A DNA stretch of 64,000 nt from Jacaranda mimosifolia (Eukaryota > Streptophyta > Magnoliopsida > Lamiales > Bignoniaceae), in NCBI GenBank assembly GCA_018894105.1, contig CM032125.1:34457032-34521031 (forward strand), read 5' to 3'. This document shows positions 23,809 through 36,819 of the stretch, one piece after another (within the stretch, counting starts at the first letter, position 1; each line of letters opens with the position of its first letter). The notes beneath the pieces were generated by a model. It saw nothing but the letters and a program-made list of their open reading frames with translations. It had not been told where the DNA came from and searched no databases. The translations under genes were made by a program, and so were the position numbers.

Positions 23809-26800
23809 ATGGCAGCTACTTTAGATCCTTCCCTAAACCTTTCTAGCCCCTATTATCTTCACCCAAATGAAAACCCCTCCCTTATCTTGGTTTCTCCGGC
23901 ACTGTCCAGCAACAACTATAACTCTTGGAGTCGAGCAATGAGAATGTCCCTTTTATCCAAGAATAAACTGGCCTTTGTTGATGGTTCCTTACTGTCTCCT
24001 CCTCCCACCGATCCACTCTTCTCGGTTTGGGAAAGATGCAATACCATGGTTTTATCTTGGTTGATCCACTCTATATCTCCACCTATTACACAGAGCATTC
24101 TTTGGTTGGACAAGGCTTCTGATGTCTGGAATGACCTTCATGAGCGGTTCTCCCAGGGCGATGCTTTTCATATTTCTGACCTGCAAGAGGAAATTTATGC
24201 TTTTCAACAGGGAGATCGCTCAGTGACCGATTATTTCACTACCCTCAAGGTACTTTGGGAGGAGCTGATGAATTTTCGACCCATCCCTTCTTGTTCCTGC
24301 GCTGTTACTTGCTCCCATGGAGCCATTGCTACGGTCAAAAGATATCACAACAATGACTACGTTCTTCGCTTCCTCCGCAGTCTCGGGGATCAGTTTTCTA
24401 CTGTTCGATGTCAAATTCTTCTCATGGACCCATTGCCCCCTATAAATCGAGTGTTCTCCCTTGTTATTCAGCAAGAAAGGCAACTCACTCCCAATGCCCA
24501 CCAAGTATTTGTCAATCAATCCATGCCACCTCTTCTACCTACACCTCCTCACACATTCCATAAACCTCCCTATAAACCTGCCAATGGGGCCTCTCGTATT
24601 TGCACTTATTGTGGCAAAACTGGTCACACAGTCACGACATGTTACAAGAAACATGGGTTCCCACCCGGATTCAAGCCCCGTGGCCGCCTCACTTCAGTCT
24701 CTAATATTGCCACCACCACCGCCCCTTCTAGCTTGGATATTTCTGCTCCCCAGCCTACCTCTCCTGGTCTCTCTTTAACTCAGGAGCAATACAATCAAGT
24801 TCTTTCATTACTTCAACGTTCCCACATTGGTAATACTCCAACCTCTATTGCTAATCACGTCCTTACTCACCCATCTTCACTCTCTGCCATAGGTAATATC
24901 CCTTGTTCTTCTTTTTGGATTCTTGATTCCGGTGCCACCGATCATATCACTTATAGTCTTACCTCTTTTACCTCTTATAACCATATTTCTCCTCTTAATG
25001 TTACCCTTCCCACTGGCCATTGTGTTTCTGCATCTATTTCCGGTTTTGTTTCACTTTCACCCACTCTCACCATCTATAATGTTCTCTATGTCCCTCAATT
25101 CTCATTTAACTTAATTTCTGTTTCTAAGTTGACATCTTCCTTACCTTGCTGTCTTATTTTCCAAAACTCTCTTTGTCTTTTGCAGGATCTGAGGCTATGG
25201 AGGACGATTGGTACAGCTAGGTTGCAAGGTGGCTTATACATCCTTAACACCCTTTCTCCGCCATCATCTGTTACATCTCTCACCACTGCTCCTTTTGATC
25301 TTTGGCACTTCCGTCTCGGCCATGCCTCAGCTGGTCGCCTCAAATTGCTCAAACCTTATATACCGAATCTAGCTTCCCACAACAATTCTGCTTGTGATAT
25401 ATGTCATTTTGCCAAACAAAAGAAACTTTCATTTCCTGTCAGTCTTAGTAAAGCTTCACAATGCTTTGAATTAATACATGTTGATATTTGGGGCCCTTTG
25501 GCCACTCATTCAATACATGGTCACCAGTACTTTCTCACGATTGTGGACGATTTTAGTCGATTCACCTGGCTATAATTCCTTAAACATAAATCGGATGCAA
25601 GGGATTAACTACATTCTTTTTTTGCCTTGGTTGAAAATCAATTTTCTAGCAAAATCAAAATTGTTCGAAGTGATAATGGTGTTGAATTTGCCACCCCTGT
25701 TTTTTATGCTTCAAAGGGAGTTATACATCAGAAATATTGTGTCGAAACCCCGCAACAAAATGGAATAGTGGAACGTAAACACCAACATATTCTCAATGTT
25801 GCCCGAGCCCTCCTTTTCCAGTCAAACTTACCTAAACAATATTGGACCTATGATGTCTCCCATGCCACACATATAATAAACCGGCTTCCTTCACCTCTCC
25901 TACAAAATAATTCTCCCTTCCAACTCTTATACAAATCTAACCCCAATTACTTGTCTCTTAAAGTTTTCGGCTCCCTATGCTACGCTAGCACCCTTATTGG
26001 CGGACGCACAAAACTTAACCCTCGGGCTCGCAAAAGTGTCTTCCTTGGTTACAAATCTGGTATAAAGGGTTACCTTCTTTTAGATTTTGACTCTAAGGAA
26101 ATCTTTACCTCACGCCATGTCACTTTTCTCGAACACATCTTCCCATTTCGGTCTACCTCTTCCCATACTTCCACCCCACTGCCCATTTACTCACATGATC
26201 CTGCTCTTTACATTGAATTTGTACCTCCCTCCACACATACATCGCTCCCAACTGGACCCCCTGTTCGTCAGTTTACTCGAGAATGCAAGCGGCCTACTTA
26301 TCTTAATAACTATCACTGCTACCTTGCCTCCACTGCTGCGCCGTTGCCCCCATCCTCAGGTACTGCTCACCCTCTATCCTATGTTCTAGATTATTCTCGT
26401 TTATCCCCTTCCTATGTTAAATTTGTTTGTTCCATTTCTGCTAACACTGAACCTAGAACCTACAAACAAGCTCTACAGCATCAATGTTGGGTTGACACCA
26501 TACGGCGAGAACTTGCTACTCTTGAGTTAAATAACACTTGGACACTCATGCCTTTGCCCCCGGGCAAGCCTATTGTCGGCTGTAAATGGGTGTTTCGAAT
26601 CAAACATCGTGCCGACGGTTCTATAGAACGATACAAAGCCCGCTTTGTAGCAAAGGGTTTTACACAGACTGAAGGCGTTGATTATTTCGACACATTTTCT
26701 CCCGTGGCAAAGATGACTATTGTCCGCCTTCTCCTTGCCCTTGCCGCTGCCTTAGGCTGGTTTCTTCAGCAGTTAGACGTTGAAAACGCCTTCCTCCATG

Positions 26801-27015
26801 GTGATTTAAGTGAGGATGTGTACATGTCTTTACCCCTTGGTCTTCCTCCACTGTTCCTAATATGGTATGTAAACTCCATAAATCTTTGTACGGCTTGAAA
26901 CAAGCCAGCCGGCAATGGTTTGCTAAGCTTTTTGGTGCTCTTATCTCTCTCGGCTATAAACAATCGTCGGCAGACCATTCTCTTTTCGTTCTCACCTCTG
27001 GTAGCTTTGATACCA
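23809..27015 (+). pseudogene. Copia 1 gag-pol, truncated and frameshifted
   Basis: A first open frame 23809-25575 (588 aa) holds gag with the zinc knuckle CTYCGKTGHTVTTC, the protease motif ILDSGATDHI and the integrase zinc-binding region (LGHAS...CDICHFAKQ) up to IVDDFSRFTWL. TAA at 25573-25575 stops it where a Tyr codon is expected, and a frameshift follows near 25610. A second frame, 25627-26898, continues integrase ([18 protein letters not shown]) and reverse transcriptase ([23 protein letters not shown]). A further frameshift near 26845 moves the rest ([16 protein letters not shown]) to another frame, which ends at 27015. The YVDD box and RNase H are absent. The element cannot be autonomous. 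Confidence 0.9.
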
Positions 27016-27287
27016 TGATGGGAAAGAAAAAGATGCTGGAAGAATTTTTGTATATATTGATTGAATTCTGATTACAATGTAAATATATACACGCAGTAGC
27101 CAAAAGGCTGTAAAAGTATAGAATGTTTCAAAGTTTGTTATTTTCATATTCCTTTTGCTCCACGTGTAAAACAATCATTGGTTATACTTTTACAGCCTTT
27201 TGGCCACTGCGTGTATATATTTACACTGTAATCAGAATTCAATCAATATATACAAAAATTCTTCCAGCGTCTTTTTCTTTCCCATCA
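27016..27287. repeat. Snap-back LTR hairpin at the 3' end of Copia 1
   Basis: 27016-27119 is the reverse complement of 27186-27287, the last part of the LTR, with about 66 bp between the arms. The inverted arm begins exactly at the LTR terminus (TGATGGGAAAG), joined directly to pol. The direct-orientation part (from about 27124) is the partial 3' LTR. This replaces the missing pol end and the first part of the 3' LTR. Confidence 0.85.
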
Positions 27288-27799
27288 TGCATATCTTTGC
27301 TATTAGTAAAAATAAAAGCAAGTTGATTTCTCGTGGCAAGGACAACGATCATGCAAAGAATCCCAATTAGAAGTGACTGGACGACAGTAACAAAGACGGA
27401 ATATTTAGTTGCTCTGGGATGTCCGGCGCCAAGCTCGTTTGAAACTCGAACACTGAGACTTAAATGACTAGTCAGTTAAGAGGTTCAAGTTTAGAGACAA
27501 ACGCAAGCGAAAATGCTTTATAGGAGTTCAAGTTATGAATGAATTAAACCAAGTATAAAGCATCAATAAGCTTCTAGAGTTTTTACCTTATAGCAGCATT
27601 GATTCCAACGAACACCATAAGTTCCCAGTTATTTACGTTTCATACTGAAAAGTAAACTGGAGAAAAGATCAACATCTGCATACTTGCATGAATGCCAATT
27701 CTAGAGATCACATGACCAGCAAAATATCATCCGATATTAAATGCTCACAGGGATTCATGCAGATATCTTCATGTGATCTATATTAAGATCAGAATCATC

Positions 27800-28603
27800 G
27801 GGTTTTCTACAGTCATGCAGGCCTATACCTACCTGACTGTAGCCAACCAATGATTACTTACCAGCAACATTCGGTACGATTTAGTGAAAAGACTTACAAT
27901 ACTTTAAAATTTTAAAATTATTAATTTGTCCTTTATCAAACAATGTCATTGACCTTTTCTATAATTTTATTGAAGTGTGACATATATGTTTTTTTCGTAC
28001 TTTAAATTAATAAAAAAAATAGCCAACTGTCAAGAATTGACAAGCTATGTATATAACATAAAATAATATTAAAAGAAGTAAAAAATTTAAAAATAAATAA
28101 ATAAATAAGAGGAAAGAAGGTGTCGCTAATTTGATCAGCGAAATAACCCCACCAATTTCCTTCCCCAAGCTATGTTTATCGTTCCTATTGTATATATTTA
28201 GATATGTGTATATATGTATATACTAATTTATCTAAATATGTATAGATAATATATATTCACTTATAAATAATAATTTTTCAATATTTACAAGGGTGTCGCT
28301 ATTTCAAGTAGCGATACCTTCGTATTTTTTATATAAAAAAAATTGATACATTTTATATTTATTATTTTCAAATAATAAATTAGTAATAATAAAAGATGTA
28401 GCTACTTGAGATAACGACATTTTTGTACTTTTGTATATAAAAAAAATAAATAGTCTGACAGTCTAATAAAGTCATAGGGTCAAATTTGTCTTTTAAATTT
28501 AATTAAGTTCGTACCTATTTTACGGTTGTGATTTTCTTTTGTATAATTAATGGTCTAGATTGGTCAGATAGGTACGACCCCTACCGGACCACAGAAAGCC
28601 CCC
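27800..28603. mobile_element. MULE-like element with GGGYTTTC termini, in intron 2 of MATE C
   Basis: About 804 bp with ends GGGTTTTCTACAGTCATGC and, on the right, ACCACAGAAAGCCC. Flanks AGAATCATC (27791-27799) and AAAATCATG (28604-28612) match at 7 of 9 bases, fitting a 9-bp MULE duplication. The interior carries short motifs around GTCGCTA/TAGCGA. A related element is at 42325-43401. No transposase was seen. Confidence 0.6.
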
Positions 28604-28841
28604 AAAATCATGTTAACTCAAAATTTGCCACAATTTGGAATTAATGTGGGATTTCACAATTGGACAGGACACATGTATAAACGAATTTTCTTCCTCAAAG
28701 AAATCCCAAATCTACAAGTAATATGAACATGTGGGTGGGGAGTGAAGGTATTTGTGAGGAGAAGAGAGATGAGCCTTAGTACATATTTTTTTCAAATAAC
28801 ATGACAAATTGTGAATAAGACAAGCTTACCAAATAGAAAGG

Positions 28842-29132
28842 TGTAGAGGAAGTTACAGTACAGCTGGCCAGCAGAGTGGCCACGTCATACTCTAATTATC
28901 TCATCTAGCATCTGTTAGACAGTTAGAGTTTCAATTAAAGCGTTAAGTCAATTAGTTAATCCTTTTGAGTGTTGTATCCCAGTTATAAATAAGTGGACCA
29001 ACCATGCATTGCATGCACATTTTTCTTTCTTTCAATACAGACCTTTTTTTTAGAAATTAAGATGAGTTTTTCCTCTAAGATCAAGATGCGATCTGCTTTT
29101 ATTTTTTGTGCGCAAACCTTAGGTTCCTAACA
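28842..29132 (+). repeat. 5' LTR of Copia 2
   Basis: Begins TGTAGAGGAAGTTACAG and ends GGTTCCTAACA; 291 bp. Contains TATAAATAAGTGG (near 28985), a likely TATA element. Confidence 0.93.
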
Positions 29133-29255
29133 TGGTATCGGATCAGTTGAACCTGGGTAAACAATAGTCATAATTGATCGCAGCAACTGACTCGATCACC
29201 TATCAAGGAAAATAGAGAGAATCGGTAAATAACGAACATGAAAGGTGTTTGAAAT

Positions 29256-32200
29256 TTGCCAGGAAACAGAGCCGAAAATAATAACAGAAATCCGCTCTAC
29301 CTTCAACCTTTGGATCATCCAGGCATGATCCTTGTCTCAAATCCATTGAATGGAAACAATTACATGGCTTGGAGCAGGCCGATGAGGATTGCATTTGGCA
29401 CAAAGGTTAAATTGGGATTTGTTAATGGCAAGTGTGCTATGCCAGAAGAAGGATCTGAGGAGTTCGAACAGTGGAATAGAGTTGACTGCATGGTATAGGT
29501 GTGGCTTCTAAATTCAATTTCGAAGGACGTCGTTGATGCCTTCCTTTATACTACAACTACAAAGGATCTGTGGCAGGAGCTTGAGGAGCGATTCGGAGAA
29601 TGTAACGGTCCGCTGCTTTATCAACTGTAAAGGGAAATTAGCTCCATAACGCAAGGAAATTAGTTGGTTGCACAATATTATACTAGGCTGATGAAGTTGT
29701 GGAACGAACTTCAGTGCTTGCTTTTTGTGCCACAATGTAGCTGGGGAGCTACAAAGCAAGCTGCAGACTATAATTCATCCAGTAGGTTGATTTAATTCCT
29801 GATGGGGTTAAATGATAACTATGACCACATCAGGAATCAGATCCTGGTCATGGAACCTTTGCCGACTGTGAATAAGGCCTACTCTATGATACTGAGAGAA
29901 GAGAAACAGCAAGTGGTTCACACCATGTTTGGGGAAAGGATTGAGAATGTGACGATGTTGGCAAATAATCAGGAGGTAAGGTGGAGAGGTTCAAGGATCT
30001 AGAAGGGGAAGAGTAGGTCAAAAAAAAGTTGACAAATCCTCTCTGCGTTGTACACACTGTAACTATACTGGACATACTAGAGAAACTTGTTTCAAGTTAC
30101 ATGGCACTCCTAACTGGTATAAGGAGCTCGTGGAGGCTAGTAGTAAATCAGAAAAAAAATAATCTGCTAACATGGTGGAGGTCATGTCCGGTGATGAATA
30201 TGGGAAGGAGAGCATGTTGCCTACTAAGTGGAGTGATAAAATACACAATCTCATACAGCATGATGTGAATAGGATTATGAAGGCAAAAGGTGTAGTGGAA
30301 GGAGTCGCAGCAAATATAGCACAGTTCTATGACTTTGCAGGTACTAGCTCTCCTCAGTTTAATTTTATCACTTCTTGTTTGTTAGAGCCTGGTTGTTGGA
30401 TTGTTGACACAAGTGCCTCATGTTGTAACCTAGAGCTCATAAAAGAAACAAAACAAATCAAAGTACCTATACCAGTTCACCTACCAGATGGAACAACTAA
30501 AATGGCCAGTCAAACAGGAAACATACATCTTACAAATAAACTTGTCCTAGCCAATGCTTTGTATATCCCACAGTTCAGATACAACCTACTGTCAGTGAGC
30601 AAATTGCTGGATTCCTCTTTGCTAAGTTTCACATTTTACCCAACACATTGTTTGTTGTAAGAACAATAGACTAGAGAGGTGTTGGGTGTTGGAAAGGTTA
30701 CTGGCCGGTTGTATGTGCTTGACTCAAGTAGCTTCCTTCCCAAAGTGTTGTCACATTTCTGTAAAAAGGCTCATTCCTTATTCGAATTCTGAAACTTACA
30801 TTTCTCATCTCAACTATAACAGTTGTACTGATCTTTGTCTTGAGAATAAAAAAGAAAACTATGATGTGTTAGTTTGGCACAAGAGATTGAGTCATGCCTC
30901 TACTAAGGTCATGACATATTTGAGTTTTATAAAAATAAAGAATGCAACTACATGCTCTCCTTGTGATGCTTGTCACTTAGCAAAGCAACCGAAGCTTACA
31001 TTTCCCACTAACCAAACCAAAACCTCTAAAATCTTCTAGCTTCTTCATATAGACCTTTGGGGGGCCTACCACCAAATCTCATTAATTGGAGCCCATTTCT
31101 TTGTCACCATAGTGGATGATTTCAACAAATCTACTTGGACCTATCTTACATCTCACAAATCTCAAACAGCCTACATCCTCTCTCAATTTGTTAACCTCGT
31201 GGAAACTCAATTTGAAACTAGAATCAAGACCATTATAACAGATAATAGAACTGAGTTTATTGGACACGAATGCCAATCTCTATTCCTTGATAAAGGGGAT
31301 CCAACACCAAAAAACATATACCTATACCCCACAACAGAACGGAGTGGTCGAGAGGAAACACAAACACCTATTACAAATAGCTAGAGCACTAATGTTCCAT
31401 GCAAAAATGGCAAAAAAAATTTGGGGGGAATCTGTCTTGACTACTACCTACATTGTGAATAGACTTCCCACTCCTATACTAAATTGGAAAAGCCCATAGG
31501 AGGTCCTCTTCGGTCAAACCCCTTCCTATGATACCTTGAGAATTTTTAGATGCTTATTCTACGCTACTAACACCAACCCCCACAAAGATAAGTTTAATCC
31601 AAGGGCAACGAAATGTGTTTTCCTTGGTTACTCGCCTGGCCAAAAGGCTTTTAGGACATATGATCTTGAATCACACAAAGTTTTAGTATCGCGAGATGTT
31701 GTATTCTTTGAAGATATCTTTCCTTTCAAATCCTACCCTAGCAATAAGCTCTCTCCCTTACCAAATACAGAACCTGATCAAGCCCCTTTGACTGAAGAAG
31801 CCTCCTTACCTCCAACCTGCCAAGATGATAACATTCAAAACCCTACCCCAAACACCAACCATACTTACCCATCAAATTCTTCTACCAGCCAGTTCCTTTG
31901 AGACAAAGTAATAGGGTCAAGCACAAAACAACTTGGTTAAGTGATTATGTATCCAACACCATGCAATCAAAACCTCCCTTAGATAACAAAAACCTATATC
32001 CTGTTCAAACCTTCCCTTACTAGGTATCCCTTAATCTGCATGAACAATACATAAGTTTCTTGGCTAATATGTCAACTTACTCTAAACCTAGCTCACACAA
32101 ACAAGCAAATGATGACCCTTGATGGGTGGAAGCCAAGAATAATGAGTTGTAGGAATTGGAAAGAAACCATACTTGGGAACTTACTAAATTACCCAAAGGT

Positions 32201-33621
32201 AAGAGGGCCATTGGTTCGAGATAGGTTTACATAATCAAGTATCTACCAGACGAAATAGTGGAGAGGTTTAAGGCGAGGTTAGTTGCTAAAGGGTATAACC
32301 AGGTTGCTGGAGTGGACTACTTCGACTCCTTATCCCAGTGGCGAAGCTGGTTACCATTAGAGTTTTCCTAGCTCTTGCCAGTGCTAAAGGATGGAGTATT
32401 CAGCAGTTGGATATTAATAATGCTTACTTGCATGGCCACTTACGTCAATAGGTGCATATGATGCCACCAGAGGGCTACACCAAACCCAGACCGGGGGAAG
32501 TTTGTAGACTGGTTAAGTCCCTGTACGTTTTGAAACAAGCATTGAGAGAATGGAACCACGAGCTCAGCATGAAATTATAAAGTGTTGGATACCAACAATT
32601 TAAGCATGACCACTGCCTCTTCACCAAAGCCACAAAGAAGTGTTCGTTGTTCTTAATTGTGTACGTTGATGACGTACCGATCACTGGATATAACACAGAA
32701 GAAATCACAGCTACTAAAGAGTTTTTGGATAAACAGTTCACCATCAAAGATATAGGCCATGCCAAGTATTTTTTGGGAGTAGAAATCGCCAGATCGCATA
32801 ATGGGACATTCTTGAACCAAAGGACATACACGCTGGTTATATTGAAAGATGCTTGGATGATGGGAGCTAAACCAGCTAAAACTCCTTTACCAAAGGGTCA
32901 GTCGCTTAGCACAGATGATAACCCTTTGTTGCTTGAACCCAACAGATACAGAAGATTGGTTGGGAGGCTATTGTACTTAAATCTGACACGCCCAAACATT
33001 ACTTATGCAGTCCAGTAGTTGAGCCAATTCGTCAACACACCACGCCAAACACATCGGGACTCTGCTGTGTATATTTTGAGATACTTAAAACATTACCCAT
33101 CTAAGGGATTATTCCTCACATCACACAGCGACTTGAAGCTAAAAGCATACTGTGATGCAGACTGAGGCACCTGTCGCGATACTAGGAGATCACTAACGGG
33201 TTTCTACATCTTCCTCGGATCATCTCTTATTTCCTAGAAAACAAAGAAGCAAAGTATAGTTTCTAGGTCCTCTGCTAAGGCTGAGTATCGTGGCATGGCA
33301 TCCACAGTATGTGAATTACAATGATTGTTGTACCTATTGAAAGATTTTAAAGTAGCAACCACCCTTCCAATACCTCTTTACTGTGACAACAGAGCCACAT
33401 TACACGTCGCTGCTAATCCCATCTTTCATGAGTGGACGAAGCATTTGGAGATCGATTGTCACTTGGTGCGAGATCAGCTTAAAAGAGGGTTCATCAGCAC
33501 ACATCACATCCCCAGCAGATACCAACTTGCTAATTTATTCACTAAGCCGCTAGCATCGCCACAGTTTGAGTACTTCCTATCTAAATTGGGGTTGTCTGAT
33601 CCTCATCAACCTCCAACTTGA
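29256..33621 (+). pseudogene. Copia 2 gag-pol, many internal stops
   Basis: Fragments in domain order: gag start (HPGMILVSNPLNGNNY), zinc knuckle region near 30040-30100, protease (WIVDTSAS, with Ser for the usual Gly of DTG), integrase ([20 protein letters not shown]), reverse transcriptase (FKARLVAKGYNQ, LDINNAYLHG, VYVDDVPITG) and RNase H ending ...FTKPLASPQFEYFLSKLG at about 33621. Stops include TAG 29496-29498, TAA 29628-29630, a Trp-to-stop near 32222, a Gln-to-stop near 33017 and Trp-to-stops near 33165, 33235 and 33322. Most domains are recognisable, so it was once autonomous. Confidence 0.92.
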
Positions 33622-33629
33622 AGGGGACG

Positions 33630-33907
33630 TGTAGAGGAAGTTATAGTACAACTGGCCAACAAAGTGGCCATGTCAGACTCTAATTATCTCATCTAGCATC
33701 TGTTAGATAGTTATAGGGTTAACTCAGTTAGTTAATCCTTTTGAGTATTGTATCCCAGCTATAAATAAGTGGACCAACCATGCATTACATGCACGTTTTT
33801 CTTCCTTTCAATACAGACCTTTTTTTAGAAATTAAGATGAGTTTTTCCTCTAAGATCAAGATGCGATCTGCTTTTATTTTCTATGTGCAAACCCTAGGTT
33901 CCTAACA
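33630..33907 (+). repeat. 3' LTR of Copia 2
   Basis: 278 bp, TG...CA, preceded by a purine-rich tract and followed by the AAAGG duplication. Confidence 0.93.
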
Positions 33908-35127
33908 AAAGGGAACCAATTGCAGTGATAGAGTTATTATTTAGATGGTCAATAAGGATAACTATACTCATCAGATACCAGATCTCCATGCATTGCATAA
34001 CAGCAGATGCCACGGAGAGCCTTGCAAATGTCCACATCTCACTAAATGTAGACCAAGAATATCACTTCTAGCCATCCTTGCACCAACCAACCACATATAT
34101 ATTGTGCAATCGCAACTCCCTAACTCGTCATATCATATGCTATAGCAGCACCAGTTGTTCCCCATTGAAATATGTGAATGAAGAGCCAACAAAGACAATT
34201 TTGTGAGACCATAGCAAAAAAAGATATCCACATAAATACAGAAACTTTGCTATGTGCTTGAAGGAACTTTTGGGTTGGAACAAAAACAACTAATGAAAAT
34301 AACTGAGGAATAACGAGCAATGCATATGGTCCGGCAAGATTTGCAATGTCATCCTATTGGCCAAGGAGCTTAGTATTGGGGTGGCAAACACATAAAGCGG
34401 CAGAATGAGGAAACAAGAGGCAAATAGTATTATAATCAATCATTGCATATAAATTATGAGCATCTCAACCTTCCCAGCACCAAATGCCTGGCCACATAGT
34501 GTTTCTAGAGCACTTGCCATCTCCAGCTACATATAGTACTATAAGCACAAATTTCTTTGTCTGCAAAATTAAAATTACAAGACAAGAAAAATCGCACAAA
34601 TAAAATGAAAATGAAACTTATCAATCAATTGTGGATTCAATCTCTAATCCAATCATCTGATTCTTTCATTCCAAATATGATCTTGAATTTAATGAGCTCC
34701 GTGAAGAACACCTTGAACATCATGGATCTCCTTAAATTTGATTTGAAGAAAAATAACGTCAATCCAAAGGCTTCGCACCTTAATCTCAAATCAAACACAA
34801 AATATATGAGATCCGCAAAGAACACTTCGAACGTCGTGGATCTTCTTAAGTTTGATTTGAAGAAAATAATGTCAATCTATGGGTTTCGCACCTTAATCTT
34901 AAATCAAATGCCAAAATATATGAGTTCTACAAAGAATGCATTGAACATCGTGTATCTCCTTAAATTTAATTGAGAGAATTGTTGAACTACTTCGAAGTTT
35001 CTCTCACTTACTAGAATTTATGTTGTGTGGTGAATGAGCTTTGGTCATCCCCTTTATATATATGCTTCATGGGAGACTTCTACATTGACTTAAACTTCTT
35101 TGATAATTATCTTTTTGATAAGATAAT

Positions 35128-36357
35128 TGATGGGTGTCGAATCCAATAAAAATAATTTTCTACTTTAAAGATATAATTTGTAATCAGTGGTGAGTAAGGT
35201 CGTATTCCACAAATACTGGTAAATTTTGTTTCCTTCAAGTTTACTAAATAAAATAAAATAGAATGGGGAGATTTTTATGAAACGAAAGACTAGAATCTTA
35301 AAAGTAAATAAATCACAAATAAAAACAAAGAATCAATAAGCATGAAATCTAGTCTAAGGTAAAATCTCAATTTAGTTCACAGATCTGATCATTGATGCCA
35401 AGATTAATTCCTCTTTTCTTGAATAGACAGATTATAGTTATTCGAATGCCCTAATAACCAATCTATCCCTACTATTTTGATAACTAAGAGAAGCTCGTTA
35501 GTTATTTCCTTTGTCAATAAACAACCTAAAGAAGCGCTCCTAGGATTTAATTTATCAACAGCATTAAAAACTAGAAAGACCCAACCCTAGCCAATAAACA
35601 CACACAAGCAGGGTTCATTTAGATTAGATTATTTATCCACATAATATAAATCATGCATGTGGTCACGACACATAACTATGTTATTTGCCACAAATATTAG
35701 AACAATTAAACAATTACAGATTTAATGTTCTAATTAACAGGACAATTATTCTAAGCTATCAAATTTGGGGCCTAAATTCAATAAACCTGAATAATCGTAA
35801 CGAAAACAGAAGATAAATAAATACTCAAGGAATAAGGAAAACAAATTAAATCAATTAGATCTCACAAATACTGAAGAACCAAAACTTTGATAATTCCTTA
35901 GGCTAGAAGAAGAGTTTAGCAACTCATGGGAAGAAGAAAACGCAGGAAACTAAAAATATACTAAACAAAAGAATGAAAACTTCCCTATGAAAGAAACCTA
36001 GTTCCCTATAAATAGCCTACTACTCCTAATAAACTGGGAAACTAATAAAAGCCCTACCAGAATAGGAAAACTAAAATTATCCTAATTAAAGAAATTAAAA
36101 TTAAAATATTCCAGGAATATGCACCTGCCAAAACATGTCCACACTCAAATTATTTCCTTCTTCCATTTCTTATCTCCTCGGGAATGTGATCTTTGCTTCA
36201 AGCATGTCAAAAACTCGATTTCCAATTGCATTTAGCTTGAATCTTCAATTTGCTTCACAAAACATAAAAAGAAAGTTAAAACCCAATAATTAAGCATTTT
36301 TACTATTAATTATAAGGAAAAATTATACGAATAAAAAGACAAAAATGCAACTTAACA
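35128..36357. mobile_element. Solo LTR (1230 bp) nested in the Gypsy-type LTR
   Basis: Begins TGATGGGTGTCGAATCC and ends CAACTTAACA, with perfect ATAAT duplications at 35123-35127 and 36358-36362. The other LTR of the host element is uninterrupted at the matching position near 39442, which proves the insertion. The TGATGGGTGTCGAA start recalls a common plant LTR start, but the family is not assigned. Confidence 0.88.
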
Positions 36358-36819
36358 ATAATATCATATATCAAGAGATAATATCAAATATCTTTGATTT
36401 AATTGGTCCACAGACGGAGATACTTCATCTTTGATGCTTGTCAATATTTGATTTGAGCATAAAATAAATATTAGAGTATTAATAAAAATTAATTATTTAT
36501 CTTTTGGAATTAAATTTAATAAATTTCAAGATAAATAGAAAATTTGGACTTAATAACTAGCATTTATTTTATGCGTGTCACTCTCCAATTGGACAAAATT
36601 AATATATCTATAAATGTCCCCACTTCAAGGCTTAGCGAAAGATATGTCAATTATCCACAAAAGAGGCAAGACTTGAAGTATTTGAGGATTTTTCCTTTTT
36701 CTCTCCATTTTTTCAAATATGTCTGCGATAAGAAATCCTCCAAGCATTCCTTAAGCTATGGTATCCAATAAAAGGATCAAGTCATAACATAATTCAAAGT
36801 AAATATCCTTTTGAAGGGG

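Larger units (their letters stand above)
23547..27287 (+). mobile_element. Copia retrotransposon 1, inserted in exon 4 of MATE C
   Basis: Starts TGTCAAACC, ends TTCCCATCA, and is flanked by perfect 5-bp duplications TGCAT at 23542-23546 and 27288-27292. The 5' LTR is 23547-23761 (215 bp), followed at 23762 by TGGTATCAAAGCC, a primer-binding site for initiator tRNA-Met. Domain order gag, protease, integrase, reverse transcriptase is Copia-type. The 3' third of pol (rest of RT, RNase H, polypurine tract) is missing; in its place an inverted LTR piece (27016-27119) precedes a partial 3' LTR (27124-27287). It is antisense to the MATE gene. Confidence 0.93.
28842..33907 (+). mobile_element. Copia retrotransposon 2, inserted at the 3' end of exon 2 of MATE C
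   Basis: Full-length layout: 5' LTR 28842-29132, primer-binding site TGGTATCGGATCAG at 29133, gag-pol, polypurine tract AAGGGGACG (33621-33629), 3' LTR 33630-33907. Flanked by perfect AAAGG duplications at 28837-28841 and 33908-33912. The LTRs (291 and 278 bp) are clearly related but differ by many substitutions and small gaps, so the insertion is old. It is antisense to the MATE gene. Confidence 0.95.

Noticed and set aside
24220..24519. Minus-strand frames within Copia 1 gag
   Set aside because: Antisense to a clearly recognisable gag-pol reading frame.
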